Shown piece by piece: positions 1 through 6,023 of a stretch of 14,721 nucleotides of DNA. The notes under the pieces are model-generated. The model did no database searches and had not been told where the DNA came from. It saw only the letters and a program-made list of their open reading frames with translations. Every line of letters begins with the position of its first letter. Position 1 is the stretch's first letter. The position numbers were made by a program, and so were the translations under genes. The stretch is from Pseudomonadota bacterium (lineage in GTDB: Bacteria; Pseudomonadota; Alphaproteobacteria; Sphingomonadales; Sphingomonadaceae): NCBI GenBank assembly GCA_023436615.1, contig JAEZIO010000049.1:1-14721 (forward strand), in the 5' to 3' direction.

Positions 1-35
1 CCGGCCGTGCGGGGGTTCCGTGCCGCGCGGCCCGC

Positions 36-71
36 AAAAAAAGCGCCCCTCCGTTATGGGCGGAGGGGCGC
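36..71 (-). terminator. Rho-independent terminator facing left
   Basis: The 11-bp perfect stem GCGCCCCTCCG / CGGAGGGGCGC (43-53 and 61-71) encloses a 7-base loop. Seven A's lie immediately left of it (36-42), so on the minus strand the hairpin is followed by seven T's, the canonical intrinsic terminator layout. On the plus strand the hairpin is followed by GGAAAAG with no T-run. It therefore suits a leftward transcript best, yet no minus-strand gene is visible to its right before nrdB. Confidence 0.7.
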
Positions 72-171
72 GGAAAAGCGCGAGAACATGCCCCGCGAAA
101 GGGAAGAAACGGGACATGCCCCCACGGCATTCCCTCACTATGGCCGGGAGGGCTCGATCCGCACCCGGCCG

Positions 172-278
172 TTAACCATTTCAACCGGCGAGCACGCAGT
201 GGGTTCCGACCGCGCTCTCACCCACATCTTATCCCCGTTTGAATCTCGCGAATTGCCTTCGGTTTCGCCGTCCGATTC
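172..278. promoter_or_regulatory. Possible cell-cycle control sites upstream of nrdB
   Basis: TTAACCAT at 172-179 matches the form often seen for a CtrA half-site in alphaproteobacteria. GAATC (241-245) and GATTC (274-278) are GANTC sites, the target of the CcrM methyltransferase. A TATATT hexamer at 281-286 could be a -10 element, but no -35 sits at good spacing. No second TTAA lies at the N7 spacing, so this is only a half-site. Regulation is inferred from motif resemblance. Confidence 0.3.
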
Positions 279-330
279 CCTATATTGAAGGCTCAAGTCG
301 CAAACCCTCCAGAAAGCCCGGAGCCACAAG

Positions 331-1407
331 ATGTCGTTGCTCGAAGCCCGCAAGACCTACAAGCCCTTCGAATACCCGTGGGCCTACGAGTTCTGGAAGC
401 GGCAGCAGCAGGTCCACTGGCTGCCGGAAGAAGTGCCGCTGGGCGAGGACTGCCGCGACTGGGCGCAGAAGCTCTCCGATCACGAGCGCAACCTACTCAC
501 GCAGATATTCCGTTTCTTCACGCAGGCCGATGTCGAGGTGCAGGATTGTTACCACGACAAGTACGGCCGGGTATTCAAGCCGACCGAGATCAAGATGATG
601 CTGACCGCCTTCTCCAACATGGAGACGGTCCACATCGCCGCCTACAGCCACCTGCTCGATACGATCGGCATGCCCGAGAGCGAGTACGGCATGTTCCTCG
701 AGTACGAGGAGATGAAGGCCAAGCACGATTACCTGCAGGAATTCGGCGTCGACTCTGACGAGGACATCGCCCGCACGCTGGCGATGTTCGGCGGCTTCAC
801 CGAGGGGCTGCAGCTCTTCGCGAGCTTCGCGATGCTGATGAACTTCCCGCGCTTCAACAAGATGAAGGGCATGGGCCAGATCATCAGCTGGTCGGTGCGC
901 GACGAGAGCCTTCACTGCGAAGGCGTGATCAAGCTGTTCCACACTTTCGTGAAGGAGCGCGGCTGCCTCACCAAGTCGGTCAAGGAGGACATCCTCGACC
1001 AGTGCCAGAAGACGGTCCGGCTCGAGGATGCGTTCATCGACCTGGCGTTCGAGATGGGGCCGGTCGAGGGCATGACCGCCAAGCAGATCAAGAAGTACAT
1101 CCGCTTCATTGCCGACTGGCGGCTCGGCCAGCTCGGCTTCGCGCCGATCTACATGGTCGACGAGCACCCGCTGCCCTGGCTCGCGCCGCTCCTCAACGGC
1201 GTCGAGCACGCCAACTTCTTCGAAACGCGCGCGACGGAGTACTCAAAAGCCGCGACGCGCGGGAACTGGAACGAGGTGTGGGACGCGTTCGATCGCCGGC
1301 AGAAGGCCAAAGCGACCGCGGCCAACGACCCGGCCGAGGCGTCAGACGGCGACGGCGGCCACGGCGGCCCGGATATGTTCACGCACGCTGGAGTCGCGGC
1401 GGAATGA
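331..1407 (+). CDS. nrdB: Ribonucleotide reductase class Ia, beta subunit
   Basis: This is the small subunit of class Ia ribonucleotide reductase (358 aa). It houses the diiron-tyrosyl radical cofactor that lets NrdA reduce ribonucleotides to deoxyribonucleotides for DNA synthesis in the cytoplasm. The diiron ligands are visible: Asp67, Glu98 and His101 in ETVHIAAY, Glu158, and Glu192 and His195 in RDESLH. Spacings match E. coli R2 where comparable (31 residues from Asp to Glu; 34 from Glu158 to Glu192). The radical tyrosine is Tyr105, four residues after His101. Length is normal for the alphaproteobacterial type. The C-terminal tail carries an Asp/Gly-rich linker and then PDMFTHAGVAAE, which should dock on NrdA. 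The ATG has GGAG at 320-323, seven bases upstream. nrdA is not in the window and probably lies to the left. The gene downstream is unrelated and AT-rich. Confidence 0.97.
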   Translation: MSLLEARKTYKPFEYPWAYEFWKRQQQVHWLPEEVPLGEDCRDWAQKLSDHERNLLTQIFRFFTQADVEVQDCYHDKYGRVFKPTEIKMMLTAFSNMETVHIAAYSHLLDTIGMPESEYGMFLEYEEMKAKHDYLQEFGVDSDEDIARTLAMFGGFTEGLQLFASFAMLMNFPRFNKMKGMGQIISWSVRDESLHCEGVIKLFHTFVKERGCLTKSVKEDILDQCQKTVRLEDAFIDLAFEMGPVEGMTAKQIKKYIRFIADWRLGQLGFAPIYMVDEHPLPWLAPLLNGVEHANFFETRATEYSKAATRGNWNEVWDAFDRRQKAKATAANDPAEASDGDGGHGGPDMFTHAGVAAE

Positions 1408-1518
1408 TGGCTGTTCGCCTGGGGGCATGCTGGCGGAGCGAGCTTCAAGGCTCCGGCGGCGCGCTGCGTCTCTGGATTGCTGGCGTAGGTGGCGGGCGGA
1501 ATAGGTCAGCATTTACTC

Positions 1519-2271
1519 ATGTCGGTGAATGATTCTGATACTCCCAAGCAGCCTCGGTTCGTAAGGCTCGGCGACCTCGCAGTAGCAGTGCCCATTTTCC
1601 ACCTTGTCTGCGCGAGCCTCTTTTTAGTTGGTTACTGCTGGTTCTTTGGCAGTAGAATTTCGTCGTTCGTTGGTCCTTCCGACGTGTTTGCCGTGTCAAT
1701 CGGAGAAGTGGGTCCGCTCTACCTCTTTACCCTACTCCCACCGTTGGCATATATTCTCTGGCAACGTGCAAAAAAAGGTGCGTGGACTAGCGCTGAAGCT
1801 GTAGCGCTCGAGCCAGCGGGGCCAAAACGAGAGATTGCCCGAAAACGACATGAAAGCGACAAGCGATTTTACAAGGTTATGTTTTCATTTCTCTTAGCAT
1901 CACAAATCTTGGGAATTATTATCGGTTACTTCAGATGGGGATACGTCCCCCTTGTATACGTCCAAACTATCGTGCTGTTTGCGTTTGCTATCTCGAATGT
2001 TTGGATCGCGAATAAGCTCGATATTGCTTCTCCGATTTTTCATCTAACGTATTTGATCGGAGTATTATTACTTTATGCATGCTTTGCAGGCATGGCGCGC
2101 GCGCAATCTGATCTGCGAATAAGCTATGAAGACGCGTTATCACGAGCTCCGAGATGTAACGACTATGTGATTTTACGAAAGTTCTCCGAGCAGTTTCTTG
2201 TTGTCAGGCGCGACGGCAAACACAGCATAGTCGACGAGTCATGTTCTGAGAAGTTCGTGCTTCCGACATGA
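1519..2271 (+). CDS. Orphan five-helix membrane protein
   Basis: I do not recognise this 250-aa protein. Hydrophobic segments suggest five membrane helices at about residues 19-43, 62-81, 117-138, 141-165 and 172-194. A basic/acidic loop lies at 82-116, and a soluble tail of about 55 residues carries two cysteines (213 and 242). The ATG at 1519 is preferred. An in-frame GTG at 1489 would add ten residues, and neither start has a strong Shine-Dalgarno. Base composition departs sharply from the neighbours: bases 1861-1920 contain only 18 G+C of 60, and AT-rich codons such as TTA and TTT are common. This points to horizontal transfer. The next gene, 112 bases on, has the same composition and is also a membrane protein, so the two may work together. 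No function can be assigned. Confidence 0.75.
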   Translation: MSVNDSDTPKQPRFVRLGDLAVAVPIFHLVCASLFLVGYCWFFGSRISSFVGPSDVFAVSIGEVGPLYLFTLLPPLAYILWQRAKKGAWTSAEAVALEPAGPKREIARKRHESDKRFYKVMFSFLLASQILGIIIGYFRWGYVPLVYVQTIVLFAFAISNVWIANKLDIASPIFHLTYLIGVLLLYACFAGMARAQSDLRISYEDALSRAPRCNDYVILRKFSEQFLVVRRDGKHSIVDESCSEKFVLPT

Positions 2272-2383
2272 CCAGGGAGCCATTTTTGCGCGAAACAATG
2301 GTGATTTTCCACACCGTGGGCCGCTTGACGTTCAGCTCAATTCGGACAGGATAGGTCTCGCCGGAGCGTTGACGGAATCGATT

Positions 2384-2968
2384 ATGCCCCACTGGATAAA
2401 TCTGCCGACGATTGCGGCCGCCATTACGGTGATCGCGATTATATCGGATGTCTTGAAGCTGTTTCCCAGATTTGCGCAATTTAGAAGGCCGTTTTCGCTT
2501 CTAAGTTTTGGCTTTCTTCTGGGATCTCTACTAACCGCGATAACTGGTCTACGGATCGACCTTGCGCAGGTCGGATCACCGTTATTTATCCTGATGGTAG
2601 TCTGCGTTGTACTCACGCTTCTGTTTGTGTTCCTGGCAGTTATGTCGGAAACGCCAGAGCGGAAATTTGAGTTGTATGGGGTCGCAGCGTTCTTCGTCGT
2701 CGGATTAATCTTCTTTATGGCTGTGTACTCAACGACCGGTACGTCATATTCCAATGTAGGGATTACAGACCTAACGTTTCGAGAAGAAATGGCGCTCGCC
2801 GACCGTGCGCAACAACTGAACGATCCTGAGCGCGCACTGACGTTTCTGGAAGCTGCAGACTCTTCGGTTGGAGACGATGATCCTCGCAAGCCGCTGATGG
2901 CGAAACGCATTGCGACAGCAAAGCAAGCGCTCTTGAAGAACAATCTCGAGGCGACGAACTCCCTCTAA
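2384..2968 (+). CDS. Orphan four-helix membrane protein with helical tail
   Basis: This 194-aa protein belongs to no family I recognise. Four hydrophobic segments are visible at about residues 6-24, 38-55, 66-87 and 98-117. They are followed by a soluble, charged helical tail of about 70 residues. Part of the tail (about 140-185) reads like a degenerate TPR-type helical hairpin: ADRAQQLNDPERALTFLEAA, then an Ala/Lys-rich helix. The ATG at 2384 has a GGA at 2374-2376 at reasonable spacing. An in-frame TTG at 2369 would add five residues, and the frame stays open further upstream without a better start. Composition is AT-rich like the preceding gene, so the two probably arrived together. The tail could bind a partner protein, but that is a guess. 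Confidence 0.7.
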   Translation: MPHWINLPTIAAAITVIAIISDVLKLFPRFAQFRRPFSLLSFGFLLGSLLTAITGLRIDLAQVGSPLFILMVVCVVLTLLFVFLAVMSETPERKFELYGVAAFFVVGLIFFMAVYSTTGTSYSNVGITDLTFREEMALADRAQQLNDPERALTFLEAADSSVGDDDPRKPLMAKRIATAKQALLKNNLEATNSL

Positions 2969-2996
2969 GCCGAGGACGGTTCTGTAACTTCAATGG

Positions 2997-3194
2997 TCAG
3001 CACCAACTTCTCCGCCCACCCGCATAAGCTCGCGCCACGCCGGCCGTCATCAGCGCCTCGCCGACATCCTGGCCGTTGACCGAGACATTCCGGAGCAGCC
3101 GCCCGTACGTGTCGCTGTCGCGGTCGATGCTGGTCATCGTCACCGCGCCCGAATTGAGAAGCCGCCAGAATCGCCCTCGAACCCGAGCCCACAT
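2997..3194 (-). pseudogene. Thermonuclease (SNase) remnant, C-terminal part only
   Basis: The 65-residue frame matches the C-terminal half of the staphylococcal nuclease/thermonuclease OB-fold family. DRDSDTYGRLLRNVSVNGQD corresponds to the DKYGRGLAYIYADGK region of SNase and includes the counterpart of catalytic Arg87. EALMTAGVARAYAGGRRSWC corresponds to the conserved NEALVRQGLA segment with a sphingomonad-like GGRRxWC ending. The N-terminal half, which would hold the counterparts of Asp21, Arg35, Asp40 and Glu43, is missing. Upstream of the ATG an in-frame TAA occurs within four codons (3204-3206). No ribosome binding site is evident. It is therefore a decayed remnant, probably cut when the flanking sequence was inserted or rearranged. 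It sits between the AT-rich membrane-protein pair and the secreted cysteine-repeat gene. Confidence 0.7.
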
Positions 3195-3222
3195 GCCGCA
3201 GATTTACAATTTGCGGTTATGC

Positions 3223-3251
3223 TTGACGTTTAACGGAACATTGCCACTATC
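3223..3251 (+). promoter_or_regulatory. Candidate sigma-70-type promoter
   Basis: TTGACG (3223-3228) and ACTATC (3246-3251) are 17 bases apart, a good -35/-10 arrangement about 32 bases ahead of the ATG at 3284. Just upstream lies a 9-pair hairpin (3196-3216) with one G-U pair that could be an operator or chance. A strong AGGGGG ribosome binding site (3271-3276) follows. The -10 match is only moderate. Confidence 0.45.
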
Positions 3252-3283
3252 GGTGCAGCCGAATTGAGAGAGGGGGAATCTCA

Positions 3284-4588
3284 ATGCGTTTCGCGCTGCT
3301 TGTGCTGCTTTTCATTTCCGCATTTATCGGGGTAACGGCTCCTGCGACCGCGCAGCCCGCGTTCATTGGACAGTGCGTGATCGCCCCCAACCCCACGATG
3401 CCGATGGGGCGCGCATTCAACATCTATTCCAACCTGCTCGTTCAGCAGGCCGACAGTCCAGGCAATGCGGGATACGCCGCGCGTGATCCCTCAGGGCAAA
3501 CATATCTCCGGATGCCATCGGCAAATCCATTCGCAGCGGCATATTTCGTTGCCTGGAACGGCCAGCTCTGGGAAATCGTATGGGGCGTCGGGACGCATGC
3601 GATCGGCGGATGCCACATTCCGCCCCCCCCACCGCTGCCCCTCGACTGGATGAGCTATGAGCCCCAATACGGCGTGCCCGTGCCGATCGCGTCCGCGCCA
3701 GGTGACGTGGCCGCGCTTCCGGTCAAGCTCGTCAATCCCAATCAGCCGTTCGGTGTTCCATTCGTGGCGACGCCGACGGAAGCTCAGCAATGCGCTGCTG
3801 CGAACTCGGATCCACAATCGAACCAGTTCAAGGAATGCATGGTGCGAGCCATGCTCGGCCAGCGCGAGGAGGCCGTATATAACTGCACTCGCTCCCAGGC
3901 CGATGCGGCCCTGCTGGCCAGCTGCACCGTCGGAGTGCTCGGCGGAGCGAAGGAGCAGCAGATCGCGAACGACTTCAGCCAGTGTTATTCCCAGTCGAAC
4001 GGCTCTTACAATGCGATGGCGCTGTGCATGTCCGGCAAACAGTTCGACGGCGATCGCGCGGTTTTCGTGCAGTGCATCAGCCGCCAGGCTTCGACAGGTA
4101 ACGTCAGCGCGCTTGGCACCGCCGCTTGCTACGGTGCCAACAAACTCAACCTTAACCCGGAAACACAGATCATCGTCCAATGTGCTGTTGCGACGGGCGG
4201 TGAGCCGGAAGCTTTCGCGGGTTGTGCGGGAGGGCAGCTGACGGCCCGCGAGCTCGCGAAATGCACGACCGGCGGTATCGGTACCGACGGTGGCTGTTTT
4301 GGGCCGAACAACGATATCGTGAAATATCTGAAAAGCGGCGGTCTGCAGCTCGCTCAGACCTACGGGCCGCTGAATCCTCTCGTGAAGAGCTGGAACGAGG
4401 GCGTCGAGAATATCATCAAAGGGGCGCGCGAGCAGGGCATGAAGCAGCTGCAGCAAGCAGCCAACAACGCGGCCGCTGCAGCCAACACGGCAGCACAGCA
4501 GGCCTACGGCGCCATCAAGGAGGCAATGCCGCGCATTACCGTGGGCAAACCCAAGGTGACGATCGGGAAAGTCAAATTCTCCTTGTGA
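3284..4588 (+). CDS. Secreted protein with six two-cysteine repeats
   Basis: This 434-aa protein has a clear signal peptide (about 1-24, cleavage after ATA-Q or nearby). The N-terminal domain (about 25-120) has one probable cysteine pair (31 and 110) and ends in a PPPPPLP stretch. Residues 170-338 contain twelve cysteines in six pairs: 170/185, 201/214, 234/248, 264/282, 300/314 and 327/338. Pairs recur every 27-36 residues, with helix-favouring sequence between. That is the pattern of a disulfide-stapled helical-hairpin solenoid, comparable in repeat length to TPR or Sel1 but without their consensus. An Ala/Gln-rich helix follows (about 375-412), then a short tail with repeated VGKxKVTIGKVKF-like strands. 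The ATG has AGGGGG seven bases upstream. The lipoprotein gene 14 bases downstream is probably co-transcribed. No family is recognised; a scaffold or binding role in the periplasm or outside the cell is an inference. Confidence 0.85.
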   Translation: MRFALLVLLFISAFIGVTAPATAQPAFIGQCVIAPNPTMPMGRAFNIYSNLLVQQADSPGNAGYAARDPSGQTYLRMPSANPFAAAYFVAWNGQLWEIVWGVGTHAIGGCHIPPPPPLPLDWMSYEPQYGVPVPIASAPGDVAALPVKLVNPNQPFGVPFVATPTEAQQCAAANSDPQSNQFKECMVRAMLGQREEAVYNCTRSQADAALLASCTVGVLGGAKEQQIANDFSQCYSQSNGSYNAMALCMSGKQFDGDRAVFVQCISRQASTGNVSALGTAACYGANKLNLNPETQIIVQCAVATGGEPEAFAGCAGGQLTARELAKCTTGGIGTDGGCFGPNNDIVKYLKSGGLQLAQTYGPLNPLVKSWNEGVENIIKGAREQGMKQLQQAANNAAAAANTAAQQAYGAIKEAMPRITVGKPKVTIGKVKFSL

Positions 4589-4602
4589 GTGGAGGTGTGC
4601 CG

Positions 4603-4980
4603 ATGTTCGCTGGAATGACCTCCGCGACGCGCGTCGCGGTTATTGCAATTGCCTGTTCCTGGCTTGGCGCATGCGCCACTGCGGGTGCCGCCGCGACCGA
4701 CGCCGGCGGAGAGCAGGTCGTCACCAACTATTATGACGGCTTGGTCGTTCGCACGGCGAACGCCTACGGCAACATAGAAACGCGCGCGATGTCCTACGGG
4801 CCGGGCGCCTGCACCACTCACGTGAGCGCTGGCGACAAAACCGTCAGCTTTGTTGCTCCGCCGGCAACCTATTCGTCATGGGTCGTCATTCGAAGCCACA
4901 CCGGATCGATGAGCTTTCCCATCAGCAAGAGCGACCAGTGCTCAACCGGAACCGAAGTGCAAATCCGCTACTGGAAGTAA
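4603..4980 (+). CDS. Small putative lipoprotein
   Basis: This 125-aa protein begins with a short basic/hydrophobic leader ending in a lipobox, Leu21-Gly22-Ala23-Cys24. Signal peptidase II would cleave before Cys24 and leave a lipid-anchored protein. The mature part is mostly beta-prone, with two further cysteines (70 and 113) that could form a disulfide. It ends in TGTEVQIRYWK. The ATG has a textbook GGAGG at 4591-4595, seven bases upstream, and lies only 14 bases after the previous stop. It is therefore probably in one transcript with the secreted cysteine-repeat gene, and the products may meet in the periplasm. The overlapping longer frame (from 4222) is a shadow of the upstream gene. No family is recognised. 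Confidence 0.8.
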   Translation: MFAGMTSATRVAVIAIACSWLGACATAGAAATDAGGEQVVTNYYDGLVVRTANAYGNIETRAMSYGPGACTTHVSAGDKTVSFVAPPATYSSWVVIRSHTGSMSFPISKSDQCSTGTEVQIRYWK

Positions 4981-5144
4981 TTTGGGCTAGCGTTTCAGAA
5001 CGTCCGCGCCCCAAATCCTATTTGCTTCCAAAATAGGAACTCGTCTGCTTCTCCGGCGGAAGCCGGTCACTCGACCGGACCGGGTTCGTCCCGAAAGCCA
5101 AGGAAGTTCACGAAGTAGAAGAAGTAGAAGACCCCCCTTTTTAT
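4981..5144. other. Convergent intergenic region with several inverted repeats
   Basis: Plus-strand and minus-strand genes end on either side. Inverted repeats include ATTTGGG/CCCAAAT (4980-4986 and 5010-5016), TCCTATTT/AAATAGGA (5016-5023 and 5031-5038, 7-base loop) and CCGGTC/GACCGG (5063-5068 and 5073-5078, 4-base loop). None carries a T-run, so any of them could be a weak terminator or part of a dispersed repeat. A 9-bp tandem repeat follows. Confidence 0.45.
5103..5131. repeat. 9-bp tandem repeat, three units
   Basis: The units are GAAGTTCAC (5103-5111), GAAGTAGAA (5112-5120) and GAAGTAGAA (5121-5129), with a partial fourth unit GA. Two units are identical and one differs at three positions. 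The repeat lies outside genes, just past the 3' end of the minus-strand SnoaL-like gene. Similar short GAAGT-type tracts occur between genes in sphingomonads, from memory. Confidence 0.6.
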
Positions 5145-5582
5145 TCACTCGGGTTTCAAATCCACCGCGGCGCGGAAGCTGCCGTCCATGAGGAACGGCA
5201 CCGACGTATGGGCATGCGCCATCTTCCACCCGCCCGCCTCGCGGCGGAAGCAGAGCGTCGAGCGCATCCACAGGCTGACGGGCGCACCGCCGGTCCTGGT
5301 GCCGGTCAAATGATGGAGCGCGTGCGCGAAGGCGACGCCGCCGTCCGCCTCGATCGTCATGTCGCGGACCTCGACGTCGATCGCCTCGAACCCGGACAAC
5401 CACGCCGCCAGCCCCTCGGCGTCGCGCGCCGCGCCGGGCGGCAAGGCGAGCGGCGGTGCGAGCTCGAACGCCACGACGTCCTCCGCGAGGACGGCCACCG
5501 CGCGCGCCGCATCCTTGCCGCGCATGGCCGCGATCCGCTCCTCGACGACCGCGCGGATTTCTTCTTCGTTGTTGCTGTCCAT
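5145..5582 (-). CDS. SnoaL/NTF2-like protein (SgcJ/EcaC or DUF4440 type)
   Basis: This 145-aa single-domain protein has the cone-shaped NTF2-like fold pattern. It opens with helix 1 (EEEIRAVVEERIAAMRGKD), followed by AARAVAVLAEDVVAFELAPP. A central part, IDVEVRDMTIEADGGVAFAH, follows. The ending GGWKMAHAHTSVPFLMDG is characteristic of SnoaL_3/DUF4440 proteins. Family members include ketosteroid-isomerase-like enzymes and binding proteins; the substrate cannot be inferred, and no signal peptide is present. The ATG at 5582-5580 has GGAGG (5590-5594, read on the minus strand) seven bases upstream. A longer frame in the same register has no comparable start. It lies 26 bases after a small membrane protein gene on the same strand, so the two may form an operon. 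Confidence 0.88.
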   Translation of the reverse strand: MDSNNEEEIRAVVEERIAAMRGKDAARAVAVLAEDVVAFELAPPLALPPGAARDAEGLAAWLSGFEAIDVEVRDMTIEADGGVAFAHALHHLTGTRTGGAPVSLWMRSTLCFRREAGGWKMAHAHTSVPFLMDGSFRAAVDLKPE

Positions 5583-5608
5583 GGCCGGCCCTCCAGGCGC
5601 CGGCGAGA

Positions 5609-5887
5609 CTATAGGCCGTCGCGGACCGCGTTCCAGCCGGCGGCGGCCTCGTCGGCAATGACGTCGCGCGGGCCCATCATCTGGTACAGGCCGATGCCCA
5701 CGCCGATGCACGCCGCGCCGAGAAGCACGAGCGCGGCGAACGCTCCGGGCGGAAGCCGGTGCCGCCGCCTCAGCCGCGCCATTCTGCCGACGAATTCGGG
5801 CATGACGAACTCGTCGAGCGAACGCAGCCGTTTCCTCGCGCCGAAGCGCGGCCGAACGACCGGTTCCTCGGGTTTCCAATGCTCCAT
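5609..5887 (-). CDS. Small single-helix membrane protein
   Basis: This 92-aa protein has a basic cytoplasmic N-terminal half (ARKRLRSLDEFV and GRMARLRRRHRLPP). One membrane helix lies at about residues 48-69 (GAFAALVLLGAACIGVGIGLY). A short tail follows. I recognise no family. The ATG lacks a good Shine-Dalgarno. However, an 18-bp tandem motif nearly identical to the one in front of the other small membrane-protein gene (start 6695) lies 24 bases upstream. The spacing suggests a very short leader, which would explain the weak binding site. The downstream SnoaL-like gene is on the same strand 26 bases away and may be co-transcribed. Confidence 0.7.
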   Translation of the reverse strand: MEHWKPEEPVVRPRFGARKRLRSLDEFVMPEFVGRMARLRRRHRLPPGAFAALVLLGAACIGVGIGLYQMMGPRDVIADEAAAGWNAVRDGL

Positions 5888-5911
5888 CGCCCGCGGGGTT
5901 TACCGGAGCGC

Positions 5912-5929
5912 GGTTATCAGCCGGTTAGC
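5912..5929 (-). promoter_or_regulatory. CtrA-like tandem box, copy 1
   Basis: Read on the minus strand the site is GCTAACCGGCTGATAACC. It contains CTAA-N7-ATAA, close to the TTAA-N7-TTAA arrangement of CtrA boxes, with half-sites 11 bp apart. It ends 24 bases before the ATG of the single-helix membrane protein gene (5887). It matches the second copy (6719-6736) at 15 of 18 positions and at almost the same distance from the start codon. Confidence 0.5.
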
Positions 5930-5960
5930 GGCATCTTGCCCCGTCCCGCTTCGGCGCGGC

Positions 5961-5999
5961 GATGCACCGGACGGTCCGCTCGCGCGTTTGATGCACCGG
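5961..5999 (+). repeat. Perfect 10-bp direct repeat upstream of secreted-protein gene
   Basis: GATGCACCGG occurs at 5961-5970 and again at 5990-5999, with starts 29 bp apart. The second copy lies 24 bases ahead of the ATG at 6024. Two identical decamers in a 136-bp divergent intergenic region suggest a regulator binding to the same face of the helix at nearly three turns. A small duplication is the alternative. Confidence 0.4.
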
Positions 6000-6023
6000 T
6001 GGGCAGGGAAAGGAGCAAGCATC

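Larger units (their letters stand above)
1..330. other. Gene-free leader upstream of nrdB
   Basis: I see no convincing gene here. Open frames on both strands are compositional and match no family I recognise. The stretch holds a strong hairpin with a leftward T-run (36-71), a TTAACCAT octamer (172-179) resembling a CtrA half-site, two GANTC sites (241-245 and 274-278) and the nrdB ribosome binding site. The nonamer ACATGCCCC occurs twice (starting near 85 and 115). I looked for the palindromic NrdR box expected in front of many nrd genes and found no convincing copy. Confidence 0.6.

Noticed and set aside
190..300. NrdR box in front of nrdB
   Set aside because: CACATCTTATCC and CCTATATTG look faintly similar, but neither forms the 16-bp palindrome expected of an NrdR site.
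138..353. 71-codon minus-strand frame in the nrdB leader as the gene served by the leftward terminator
   Set aside because: No family resemblance, no good start or ribosome binding site, and it overlaps the start of nrdB in the opposite direction.
1434..1455. CGGAGC/GCTCCG hairpin after nrdB as a terminator
   Set aside because: Six-bp stem with a ten-base loop and no T-run; too weak to call.
5145..5879. Longer N-terminal version (244 aa) of the SnoaL-like protein
   Set aside because: The extension is Arg/Ala-rich and lies antisense or out of frame to the membrane-protein gene. GGAGG sits exactly ahead of the ATG at 5582.
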